Shown: positions 15,680 to 22,095 of the stretch, piece by piece
Layout of the letters: each line of letters opens with the position of its first letter
Numbering within the stretch: the first letter of the stretch is position 1
Assembly: GCA_964519955.1 (NCBI GenBank)
Contig: CAZFLM010000093.1
Span: 1-22,095 of the forward strand
DNA length: 22,095 nt
DNA from: CAZFLM01 sp964519955
GTDB taxonomy: Bacteria > Armatimonadota > Chthonomonadetes > Chthonomonadales > CAJBBX01
Direction of reading: 5' to 3'
Translations under genes and position numbers: made by a program
The notes under the pieces: model-generated
The model's input: the letters and a program-made list of their open reading frames with translations, nothing else
Databases searched by the model: none
Told to the model about the DNA's origin: nothing

Positions 15680-15792
15680 ATCGCCCCCTGGTTCGGATGG
15701 ATGCCAGCTACCGGGTAGTTCGCCGCGGGGCGGGTGCAATCCCTACAGGTGAGCGCGGATCGTGCGGTGAATGGTTGGGCGGGGAGAGGCGA

Positions 15793-16028
15793 TGGAGGTG
15801 TGTCGCGCCACCGTGTCGGACGATGAATCGCCCGCCTGGAGGGCCTGCGGCCAAGCGCCCTGCGGGCGCGGGTTGTGCGAGTAGGGGAGTGGTTGCGGGT
15901 GTCGGGACGGTGGAGGTGTGTCGCGCCGGCGTGTCGGACGATGAATCGCCCGCCTGGAGGGCCTTCGTCCGAGCGCCCTGCGGGCGCGGGCTGTGCGAGT
16001 AGGGGAGTGGTTGCGCGTGTCGGGACGG
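15793..16028. repeat. Two tandem 118-bp units each holding a REP element
   Basis: Units 15793-15910 and 15911-16028 have equal length and differ at only about seven positions. Each contains a 56-bp REP-like core (15817-15872 and 15935-15990). The core starts CGGACGATGAATCGCCCG and ends with a tight hairpin GCGCCC-TGC-GGGCGC (15855-15869 in the first unit). They fill the space between the GH172 gene and the transposase gene; the remaining stretch 15680-15792 shows nothing recognisable. Confidence 0.85.
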
Positions 16029-16049
16029 CGCGGCTAAGGAGGGTATCCG

Positions 16050-16502
16050 ATGCGTGCGAGCAAGTCCGAGGTGTACCTGCACTTCGTCTGGTCGACCCGC
16101 GGTCGCGACCCCGTGCTGGACGGCGAATCGGCACGGATGGTCCACCGGTGCATCGAGGCTGAGGCGAGAGGCGCTGGGTGCGATGTGCTGGCGATCGGCG
16201 GGATGCCCGACCATGTGCACCTCCTCGTCAAGGCGCCGACCAAGGTCTCGCCTGCGAGCCTGATGCATCAGGTGAGGGGCGTCTCGTCGGCGTTCGTGCG
16301 CGACCACTTGGGCGACGTGGGCGGGTTCCGCTGGCAGGAGGGGTATGGTGTCTTCAGCGTCAGCCGCACGCACGTACGCATCGTGATCGAGTACGTCGAG
16401 CACCAGGCCGAACACCACGCATCGGGGACGGTGTGGCCTGCCATCGAGCGCTCTGGGGAGGAGCCGGACACTGCAGGCCCAGAGGGCGCCGAGCCCTTGT
16501 AG
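16050..16502 (+). CDS. REP-associated tyrosine transposase (Y1 HUH, IS200/IS605-like)
   Basis: The 150-aa protein is a single-domain Y1 transposase. It has a first strand SEVYLHFVWSTRGRDPVL, the HUH metal site H55-V-H57 in MPDHVHLLV, WQEGYGVFSVS, and the helix IEYVEHQAEHH with the probable catalytic Tyr at 115. RAYTs nick REP hairpins as single strands; they are usually single-copy genes flanked by their cognate REPs. The flanks here fit: two REPs on each side in opposite orientation. AAGGAGG lies about 8 nt before ATG 16050. The C-terminal ~20 residues (Glu/Pro/Gly-rich) are beyond the usual fold. Confidence in the family is high; whether it is active is unknown. Confidence 0.9.
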   Translation: MRASKSEVYLHFVWSTRGRDPVLDGESARMVHRCIEAEARGAGCDVLAIGGMPDHVHLLVKAPTKVSPASLMHQVRGVSSAFVRDHLGDVGGFRWQEGYGVFSVSRTHVRIVIEYVEHQAEHHASGTVWPAIERSGEEPDTAGPEGAEPL

Positions 16503-16521
16503 AGCCGCGCGCGTTCGGCTC

Positions 16522-16577
16522 CTCCCGCCCGGAGGGCGGTTGGCGGGACGCCCCCCAGCCGGGTGATTCATCTCCCG
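16522..16577 (-). repeat. REP copy R1 (inverted relative to upstream copies)
   Basis: Read on the minus strand it is CGGGAGATGAATCACCCGGC..., aligning over 56 bp with the upstream REP cores. It carries a hairpin CCGCCC-GGA-GGGCGG (16525-16539) and starts 20 bp after the transposase stop codon. Confidence 0.82.
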
Positions 16578-16613
16578 GCGGCCTCCGGCGACCGGCTTGC
16601 GGCCGCTGATGCC

Positions 16614-16669
16614 TTTGCGCCCGTATGGCCGTTGGCGGGACGCCCCCCAGCCGGGTGATTCATCTCCCG
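16614..16669 (-). repeat. REP copy R2
   Basis: A second inverted REP, 92 bp from R1. A 42-bp core is identical in both (16539-16580 and 16631-16672). The outer hairpin has decayed (GCGCCC-GTAT-GGCC). It ends about 55 bp before the start of the next gene; the 221-bp space 16503-16723 is otherwise empty. Confidence 0.82.
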
Positions 16670-16723
16670 GCGCGCATCGATCAGCCCATCGCCAATCCAC
16701 GCACCAACCCAAGGAGCACGCGT

Positions 16724-19699
16724 TTGCACAGACCGACGAGGCGGGAGCTGTTCATCGAAGGGGCGGGGCTGGCGGCGGCGTCCGTCGTGCCGGCGGGGGC
16801 GTTCGCCGAATCGCCGGAGCCGCTGTACCCGGACGACGCGTTCTCGCGGCCGGCAGATGACCGGCTCCGGCTGTTCGAGACGATGGACGGCGTCGGGCAC
16901 TACATGGACGTGCGGCAGCGGGCGGCGGAGTACCCGCTGAACGAGTTCGTGCCGGTCGACTGCGGCGTGCTGTGGCGGTTCCGGTCGGCGAAGCTGCCGC
17001 ACAACGCGCTCTTCATCCAGACGCGCATCCGGCGCGCGCCCGAGGCCATCTCGTTCGAGGTGGTGAACCGGACCGAGCGGCGGATGTCGTTCAGCATGCA
17101 AGCGCACGAGTTGACCTGGCTGCCTGTGGCGGAGAACACCGCGGCAGTTTGGCTGCTCGCGGAGCCGCAGCACGTCGAGCCCGGCGCGCGCGCCACGGTG
17201 AGCTTCCGGTTCGCCGACGCACGGTCGGACGCCAAGCGCAAGCCCCGCTTCCCGATCATCGCGCTCGTGCTGCTGGTACACGACCTGTCGCCTGGCCTCG
17301 AGCACGAGCTGGAGCTCCGCCGGCTGACTGTCCACTACGGCCATGCGTTGGACGTCGCCGCGAAGGTGGCGGCGCGGGTCGACAGTGGCGCGGCCGTGGT
17401 GCGTATCGCCTCGGCGGGGGCGCGACCTGAGCCCGGCGCGCCGATCGACATGGAGTTCCGTCGCCAGGAGCGCGTGCTCTGGCGGGTGCGTCTGACCGAG
17501 GCTGAGCGCGCCGCGCTGGCCAACGGGGCCTGCGACGTCAAGCGGCCGATCCCGTGGTACCTGGCACCGGGGCGGCATGACCTCGGGCTGGTCGTGGGCG
17601 GCTACCGCGTGCGGGGCGCCGATGCGTCGGTCGAGCTGCCCAAGCGCGTCGCCGCCTCGCTGCCGCGCGCCGAACGGCGGATGCAGAGAGGGCGGCCCGC
17701 GCTGTTCGTCAACGGGCGGCACTTCCCGTGGCAGGGCTACTCGTCGTACGACTACCAGCCGGGCAACGTGGCGGAGTTCGGGGCGTCGGGCACCACGGTG
17801 ATGTGCGTGCCGACCTGCGCGGGACGCCACGTGCACCACATCTGCGAGGCGACGGCCGGCGGGCACTATGCGGAGCTGGACGAGAGCGTCAGCTTCTCGC
17901 TGCAGGCGAACCCGGCCGCGATGATCTTCCTGCGCGTCTCCCTATCGCTCCCGCCGCTCTGGCTGCGCGAGCACCCGCAGGAACTGGCCCGCATCGTCAC
18001 CGACCAGGGCGAGTTCGTCTGGGAGGAGGGCAACGGGACGCAGGTCGCCTCCTTCGCGTCGGAGGCCTGGCGCAAGGACCAGGCCGAGGAGCTGCGCCGC
18101 CTCATCCGCCACTGCAAGGCGCAGCCGTGGGCCTCGCGACTGGCCGGCATCTGGGTCACGTGCGGCGTCACGGAGGAGTGGTTCGCCTGGGCCTGCAACG
18201 AACAGCTCTACTCCGACTACAGCGCGCCGATGCGCCGCCGGTTCGCTGCGTGGCTGGGCGAGCGCGGCGGCAGGCTGGCCGAGACCTCCGACATCCCGCT
18301 GCCGGCCGCGCGCCGCCGCCCCGGCCTCGACCTCTACCCGGACGACCGCGACGGGCGCAGCGCCGCCGCCTTCCACGGCTTCCTCTCCGATCTGGCCGCG
18401 GAGACCATCGGGCACTTCGCGCGCGTGGTGAAGGATGAGACGACAGGCAGGACGCTCGTCGGTTCGTTCGCCGGCTACGTCATCGAGCTGGCCGGGGAGT
18501 CGCGCCAGGCCACCAGCGGCCACTTCGGGCTCCGGCGCCTCCTCGACGACCCCAACGTCGACATCCTCGCGACGGTGCCGCTGCTCGACTACCGCGATCT
18601 GGCGAATGGCTACAACCCGTACTGCTCGGCTACGGAGTCGATCGCGGCGGCGGGGAAGCTGTTCTGCAGCGAGAACGACATGTTCTCCTGGCTGCACCCC
18701 ATCCTCTGGCACCAGGTCTACGACCCGAAGAACCCGCGCGGCGCGGCCATCTCCATGCACCAGCGCGAGTGCGCGAACGACGCGGTGCACGGCACGATGG
18801 CGCAGAAGTTCTCGCTCTCCGCAAGCTGGCACCACGATGCGGCCCTCCACCGGGCCTTCGCCGCGCAGACCGCGGTCTACACGAAGGCGGGCGCGTTGGA
18901 CCGGACGCAGGCGGCGGAGATCGCGTTCGTGGTCGACGACACCGGCTTCGCGTGGGTGCCACCGGGGACGGCGCTGCTCCAGGCGGCGCACAAGCAGATG
19001 CTCCACGACCTGGGGCGGGCGGGTGCGCCGGTGGGGGTGTGGCTGCTCTCGGACCTCGACAAGTTGCCGCGGCGCATCCGGCTCGTGGTCGTCGCCACGG
19101 CGTCCGCGGCCCGCATGAAGGACATCGCGAGGCTGAAGAGCAGCATGGAGCGTGCTGGCCGCACCTTCGTGGTGATCGGGCCGATCGGGCTGATCGATCC
19201 GGATAGCGGCCGGTGGGACGCCGCAGCACCGGCGAAGGTGCTCGGCCTATCGGTCGAGGTGCGGAACGAGCCGCTGCCGGGCCGGGCGCTCATCGGCGAC
19301 GCGGTGGTCTGCCCGATCGCGGCTGTGCGGCCCCGCGCACAGCTCACCGGGGGCGACGCTCTGGCGCGGTACTCCGACGGGCCGGGCGCGGCGGCGTCTC
19401 GGCAACTGCCGAACGGCGGGCGGCTGGAGTGGTGGGGCGTCCCGCCGCTGGGCACCGAGATCTGGCGCGAACGCGTCGCCGACGCCGGCGTGCACCTCTA
19501 CGCGCCGAGCGGCTGCCTCGTCCACGCCTCGCGCGAGTTGGTCGCCGTGACGAGCCCGGTCGCCGGCGATGTCGAGCTGCGCTGGCCGTCGCGCGTGACA
19601 GTGACCGACCTCTTCGACGGGTGGAGCGGCGCCGGCGCGGTCACGCCCTGCCCGTTCCAAGTGGGCCAGACGCGTCTCTTGCGGGTGAAGATGGGGTAG
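16724..19699 (+). CDS. TAT-exported glycoside-hydrolase-like protein (GH42-like layout)
   Basis: From TTG 16724 the product is 991 aa. AAGGAG at 16711-16716 sits 7 nt upstream; the open frame continues further but would run through a REP copy. A twin-arginine signal opens it (RPTRRELFIEGAGLAAASVV). Beta-rich domains span ~50-340. A catalytic-type barrel begins at ~355 (GRPALFVNGRHFPWQGYSSY) and includes GIWVTCGVTEEWFAWAC (E484/E485) and YSDYSAPMRRRFAAWL, the beta-galactosidase-style helix. KLFCSENDMF (E650) is a candidate second acid. From ~730 a Rossmann-like domain resembles the GH42 trimerisation domain (EIAFVVDDTGFAWV, PVGVWLLSDLDKLP, RTFVVIGPIGLIDP), and a beta domain closes the protein. 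The substrate is unknown. Confidence 0.75.
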   Translation: MHRPTRRELFIEGAGLAAASVVPAGAFAESPEPLYPDDAFSRPADDRLRLFETMDGVGHYMDVRQRAAEYPLNEFVPVDCGVLWRFRSAKLPHNALFIQTRIRRAPEAISFEVVNRTERRMSFSMQAHELTWLPVAENTAAVWLLAEPQHVEPGARATVSFRFADARSDAKRKPRFPIIALVLLVHDLSPGLEHELELRRLTVHYGHALDVAAKVAARVDSGAAVVRIASAGARPEPGAPIDMEFRRQERVLWRVRLTEAERAALANGACDVKRPIPWYLAPGRHDLGLVVGGYRVRGADASVELPKRVAASLPRAERRMQRGRPALFVNGRHFPWQGYSSYDYQPGNVAEFGASGTTVMCVPTCAGRHVHHICEATAGGHYAELDESVSFSLQANPAAMIFLRVSLSLPPLWLREHPQELARIVTDQGEFVWEEGNGTQVASFASEAWRKDQAEELRRLIRHCKAQPWASRLAGIWVTCGVTEEWFAWACNEQLYSDYSAPMRRRFAAWLGERGGRLAETSDIPLPAARRRPGLDLYPDDRDGRSAAAFHGFLSDLAAETIGHFARVVKDETTGRTLVGSFAGYVIELAGESRQATSGHFGLRRLLDDPNVDILATVPLLDYRDLANGYNPYCSATESIAAAGKLFCSENDMFSWLHPILWHQVYDPKNPRGAAISMHQRECANDAVHGTMAQKFSLSASWHHDAALHRAFAAQTAVYTKAGALDRTQAAEIAFVVDDTGFAWVPPGTALLQAAHKQMLHDLGRAGAPVGVWLLSDLDKLPRRIRLVVVATASAARMKDIARLKSSMERAGRTFVVIGPIGLIDPDSGRWDAAAPAKVLGLSVEVRNEPLPGRALIGDAVVCPIAAVRPRAQLTGGDALARYSDGPGAAASRQLPNGGRLEWWGVPPLGTEIWRERVADAGVHLYAPSGCLVHASRELVAVTSPVAGDVELRWPSRVTVTDLFDGWSGAGAVTPCPFQVGQTRLLRVKMG

Positions 19700-19722
19700 G
19701 GGCATGCGCAGGGAGGAAGCCA

Positions 19723-19986
19723 ATGCCGAGCGTCCGAGTAGGGCTGTCTCTCGATGCCGCCGTGGCCGAACTGCTGCGACGACGGGCGCGGGAGGCCGGG
19801 AAGCCGATCGGCCAGTTCCTGTCGGCGCTCATCCTGGACGACGAGCGCCGTCGGATCGATGCGTTGGCGGAGGAGGGCTACCGCCTGCTTTCGGAGGAGA
19901 CCCGCGAGTTCGCCGAGCAGGCGCTCTGTGCGTTCCAAGAGGTGCTGGCGCGGCTCCCGGATGAGGCCTGCGCCGAAGGATGGTAG
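19723..19986 (+). CDS. Ribbon-helix-helix-type antitoxin
   Basis: An 87-aa protein. Its first 35 residues, SVRVGLSLDAAVAELLRRRA then REAGKPIGQFLSALI, look like a ribbon-helix-helix DNA-binding fold. The acidic helical remainder (ALAEEGYRLLSEETREFAEQ, FQEVLARLPDEA) could neutralise a toxin. GGAGG at 19712-19716 lies 6 nt before ATG. The stop overlaps the next start by 7 bp (ATGGTAG), the arrangement of MazEF/PemIK-type operons, so this is the likely antitoxin for the MazF-like sequence that follows. Confidence 0.75.
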   Translation: MPSVRVGLSLDAAVAELLRRRAREAGKPIGQFLSALILDDERRRIDALAEEGYRLLSEETREFAEQALCAFQEVLARLPDEACAEGW

Positions 19987-20210
19987 GACGACCCGAGGGC
20001 AGGGCCTGCTGGGCTGAGTTCGCGCCCGGACGCGGCGTCGAGCGGGCCGGCCTGCGCCCCGTGGTGATCGCGCAGGACGACGGGGGCGTCTCGTCTACCG
20101 CGGACCCGGTGGTTGCCGTGATCAGCAGGGCACTCGTGCCTCGCCATACACGACACCGGCCTCCCGCTCCATCGCTGGGGTGGGAGGCCGGTGTCGTGTG
20201 GGGCCGGTGA
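19980..20210 (+). pseudogene. Truncated MazF/PemK-like toxin
   Basis: The first ~48 residues are clearly MazF/PemK-like: GRACWAEFAPGRGVERAGLR then PVVIAQDD and STADPVVAVIS, corresponding to the first strands and the basic active-site loop of this endoribonuclease. Full-length relatives have about 110 residues, but here similarity stops after VVAVISR. The frame then runs through the sulfatase terminator hairpin (RHRPPAPSLGWEAGVVWG) to a stop, 76 residues in all. The later strands and C-terminal helix needed for the dimer are absent, so an active toxin is unlikely. The antitoxin gene upstream is intact. Confidence 0.72.
20148..20199. terminator. Hairpin terminator of the sulfatase-like gene
   Basis: An 18-bp perfect stem, ACACGACACCGGCCTCCC (20148-20165) with its complement (20182-20199), loop 16 nt, 17 bp past the stop of the minus-strand gene. 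It lies inside the remnant toxin frame. Confidence 0.8.
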
Positions 20211-20216
20211 CCGAGG

Positions 20217-21626
20217 CTACTTGCGGGCTTCCGCCTGCAGGCGCGCCGCCTGGCCCGGGTCGCCGATGTGCAGCGTATCGTAGGCCTGCTGCGACGAGGT
20301 GAAGGGGCCGAGACCCTCGACGCCGTGCCAGTCGCCCTGGGTCAGCATCGGGTTGGTGAAGCCGGTTTCCTTCTCGCGCTTGGCGATCCAGGCCTCCATC
20401 CGGGACTTCAGGAGCGCCACCACGTCCGGCAGCTCCTCGGCGAGGTTGCAGTTCTCCTCGGGGTCCTTGACCAGGTTGTACAGCTCGATGGCGGGCTTGA
20501 AGTGGAAGTCCGGCTCCAGCGCGACCATCAGCTTCCACTCGGGCGTCCGCCAACCGTGTTTGCGCATCCACGTGCACTCGGTGATGTAGATCTCGGTGTC
20601 GTGGGACGCGACCTCGCCGGTCATCATCGGCACGAGGCTCTCGCCGTCGAACTGGTAGCCGGGCACCTCGATCTCGGCCAGGTCGAGCAGCGTCGGGACG
20701 AGGTCCTTGTGCTGGTTGTAGCCGGCGACGCGCTTGCCCGCCGGGACCTTGCCGGGGTAGTGCAGGATCAGCGGCACGTGCAGCGTGCAGTCGTACATGC
20801 CGTGGTGATCGAACCAGCACTCATGGTCGTACAGCGTCTCACCGTGGTCGGAGTTGATGACCACGATCGTGTCGTCGGTGATGCCCAGCGTGTCCAGCTC
20901 GGTGAAGAGGGTCTGGATGCAGGCGTCCATGTACGCGACGGCGCCGTCGTACTGGGCGATCTCGTAGTCCTTGTCGCTGATGCCGACCGGCATCCACGCG
21001 GCGAAGTAGTCACAGAACGGCTTGAACGTCATCACCGGTTCCATCGACTTGTTGTTCGGGTCGCACTCGTCGCCGTGGTAGAACATGCGCTCGTACGGCG
21101 CCGGCGGCAGGTAGGGCGTGTGCGGGTCCATGTGGCGCAGGAAGAGCAGGAACGGCTTATCCTCGCCCGCCAGGCGACGCATCTCGGGCACGGTCACCTT
21201 GTTCAGGTTCTCCGCCTTCGGGCTGCGGCCGCTGTCGTCCGCTCCCCATCCCGCAAACTCGATGTAGTTCTGGAAGCCGCGGGAAGCCGGGTTGCCGCCG
21301 AAGCCCACGCAGGTCGTGTTGTAGCCGTTCTCGCCCAGGATCTCGGCGAGGGTCTTGACGCCCTCGCGCATCGGCCCCTTGTGGCGCAGGGCGACGACCT
21401 GGTTGCTGAAGCAGTCCATTCCGGTGAACATGGAGCCGTAGCCGCTGGTGGTGGGGATGTGCGGGCTGTAGGTGCGCTCGAAGAGCGTGCCGCCCTGGGC
21501 GAACCTGTCCATGTGGGGCGTCGTCTGGCGTGGATAGCCATAGCAGCTCATGTGGTCCGCGCGCAGGGAGTCGATCCCGATTAGCAGGATGTTCGGCTTC
21601 CGCCCGGAGGGGCGCTGACTGGACAT
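20217..21626 (-). CDS. Sulfatase-fold hydrolase lacking the formylglycine motif
   Basis: The 469-aa protein has the alkaline-phosphatase/sulfatase fold: NILLIGIDSLRADHMSCYGY (metal ligand D19), HMDPHTPYLPP, INSDHGETLYDH (metal-binding D-H), HVPLILHYPG, and the C-terminal sulfatase strand region YNLVKDPEENCNLAEE. Where sulfatases have C/S-x-P-x-R before the L-L-T-G turn, this protein reads T59-T-S-G-Y63 before GSMFTG. The formylglycine precursor, the Pro and the Arg are therefore all replaced. Thr at that place is the nucleophile in other superfamily members (phosphodiesterases, phosphopentomutase), so a phosphoryl-transfer activity, or loss of activity, is possible. No signal peptide is seen. 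AGAGGA lies ~8 nt before ATG 21626. Confidence 0.85.
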   Translation of the reverse strand: MSSQRPSGRKPNILLIGIDSLRADHMSCYGYPRQTTPHMDRFAQGGTLFERTYSPHIPTTSGYGSMFTGMDCFSNQVVALRHKGPMREGVKTLAEILGENGYNTTCVGFGGNPASRGFQNYIEFAGWGADDSGRSPKAENLNKVTVPEMRRLAGEDKPFLLFLRHMDPHTPYLPPAPYERMFYHGDECDPNNKSMEPVMTFKPFCDYFAAWMPVGISDKDYEIAQYDGAVAYMDACIQTLFTELDTLGITDDTIVVINSDHGETLYDHECWFDHHGMYDCTLHVPLILHYPGKVPAGKRVAGYNQHKDLVPTLLDLAEIEVPGYQFDGESLVPMMTGEVASHDTEIYITECTWMRKHGWRTPEWKLMVALEPDFHFKPAIELYNLVKDPEENCNLAEELPDVVALLKSRMEAWIAKREKETGFTNPMLTQGDWHGVEGLGPFTSSQQAYDTLHIGDPGQAARLQAEARK

Positions 21627-21775
21627 TCTTGTTATCCTCTACAGGGTTTGGGCCCGCGCGACCAGGCGCCGGGCCGGGTGTCGTCCGTCCTGTTGACTTC
21701 ACCGTTCGCGCGCGACTTCCTCCTGTTTCGTGCATGCGATTCAGGCGGCGGGAGGAATCCGGCGACGGACCCTCC

Positions 21776-21784
21776 ATCATAGCA
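21776..21784 (-). promoter_or_regulatory. Possible extended -10 promoter of the sulfatase-like gene
   Basis: On the minus strand the sequence reads TG-C-TATGAT, an extended -10 element about 150 bp upstream of the start codon. No clear -35 box is present, in line with extended -10 promoters. The rest of 21627-21829 shows nothing else. Confidence 0.4.
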
Positions 21785-21829
21785 TCGGATGGGCATCGCG
21801 CCGCGACCCGTCTGCCGTATGCGGTAGTC

Positions 21830-22095
21830 TGTCGCGGTGACGGCAGACCGCTCCCTCACGGTCGCGCCTCGGAACGTGGTGCATGGCGGCGGGCGTGTTC
21901 GCATCGCGCCACCGTGCCGAGCCGGGAGCGTGAGCGACCGGTCTGCTGTAGTTGGCACATTGTCGCGGTGGCGGCTCACGCGCTCCATGACTGTCGCGCC
22001 TCGGTTGGTTGTGCGTGGCGGCGGGCGTGCTTGCATCGCACCACCGTGCCGAGCCGGGAGCGTGAGCGACCGGTCTGCTGTAGTTGGCACATTGT
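21830..22095. repeat. Tandem array of ~131/132-bp units, cut by the window edge
   Basis: TGTCGCGGTG begins units at 21830 and 21961, and the third unit begins in the last three bases. The second halves (ACCGTGCCGAGCCGGGAGCG, then TGAGCGACCGGTCTGCTGTA) are identical at 21911 and 22043, and the first halves have diverged. A hairpin joins units: GGAGCG-TGAGC (21925-21935) pairs with GCTCA and CGCTCC (21974-21986). A shorter eroded unit seems to precede 21830. No transposase or known repeat family was recognised. Confidence 0.75.

Larger units (their letters stand above)
15793..16672. mobile_element. REP-RAYT composite element
   Basis: The Y1 transposase gene with two REPs upstream (plus orientation) and two downstream (minus orientation) forms a symmetric unit of about 880 bp. 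No target-site duplication is visible, as expected for HUH elements. Confidence 0.75.

Noticed and set aside
21632..22090. 152-aa minus-strand frame with an internal 44-residue repeat
   Set aside because: The repetition is explained by the 132-bp DNA repeat; composition is typical of shadow frames and no ribosome site or family motif supports it.

Overview
The window is GC-rich bacterial DNA from an environmental lineage that encodes many secreted carbohydrate-active proteins. The best clue to its origin is a pair of type IV-pilin-like proteins. Both carry GFTLIELLVVIAIIAILAA followed by ILFPVFA(K/R)AREQARKTSC, an NLKQ/NVKQ-(L/I)G segment, MMYAQDYDE and a C-terminal H-x8-DG motif. This style is typical of Armatimonadota and also common in the Planctomycetes/Lentisphaerae group; Armatimonadota is my inference from the FPVFA(K/R)ARE wording, not a proven assignment. 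Several promoters are clear sigma-70 types (TTGACA/TACAAT, TATAAT).

Left part (1-3700): a nucleotidyltransferase of uncertain start; a strong promoter with a long leader that folds into a ~104-nt rod hairpin ahead of an SPFH/band-7 protein lacking a membrane anchor; then, convergent, a TAT-exported Gfo/Idh/MocA oxidoreductase.

Middle-left (3500-8800): a GntR-LacI hybrid sugar-type regulator with its own promoter and palindromic operator sits directly upstream of the first pilin-like gene. Two small proline-rich lipoproteins, a second pilin-like gene and a convergent aldo/keto reductase follow. Between them lie eroded fragments of a second aldo/keto reductase and a second GntR-LacI regulator, in the order expected if the whole cassette was once tandemly duplicated.

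Middle (8870-15700): a two-gene HEPN module, apparently read from a leaderless promoter, faces a three-gene minus-strand operon: GH172/DUF2961 protein, small polytopic membrane protein and a 1283-residue secreted protein with a glycoside-hydrolase clan-A-like barrel.

Right part (15790-22095): a RAYT/IS200-type HUH transposase gene is flanked by two REP copies on each side in opposite orientation. A 991-residue TAT-exported glycoside-hydrolase-like protein, an antitoxin with a truncated MazF toxin, and a convergent sulfatase-fold hydrolase lacking the formylglycine motif come next. The window ends inside an approximately 132-bp tandem repeat array.

Taken together the window looks like an accessory polysaccharide-degradation region (GH172, two large GH-like exoproteins, sulfatase-like enzyme, Gfo/Idh/MocA and AKR redox enzymes) interspersed with pilin-like surface proteins, toxin-antitoxin-like modules and a REP/RAYT element. 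No rRNA, tRNA or CRISPR was found.
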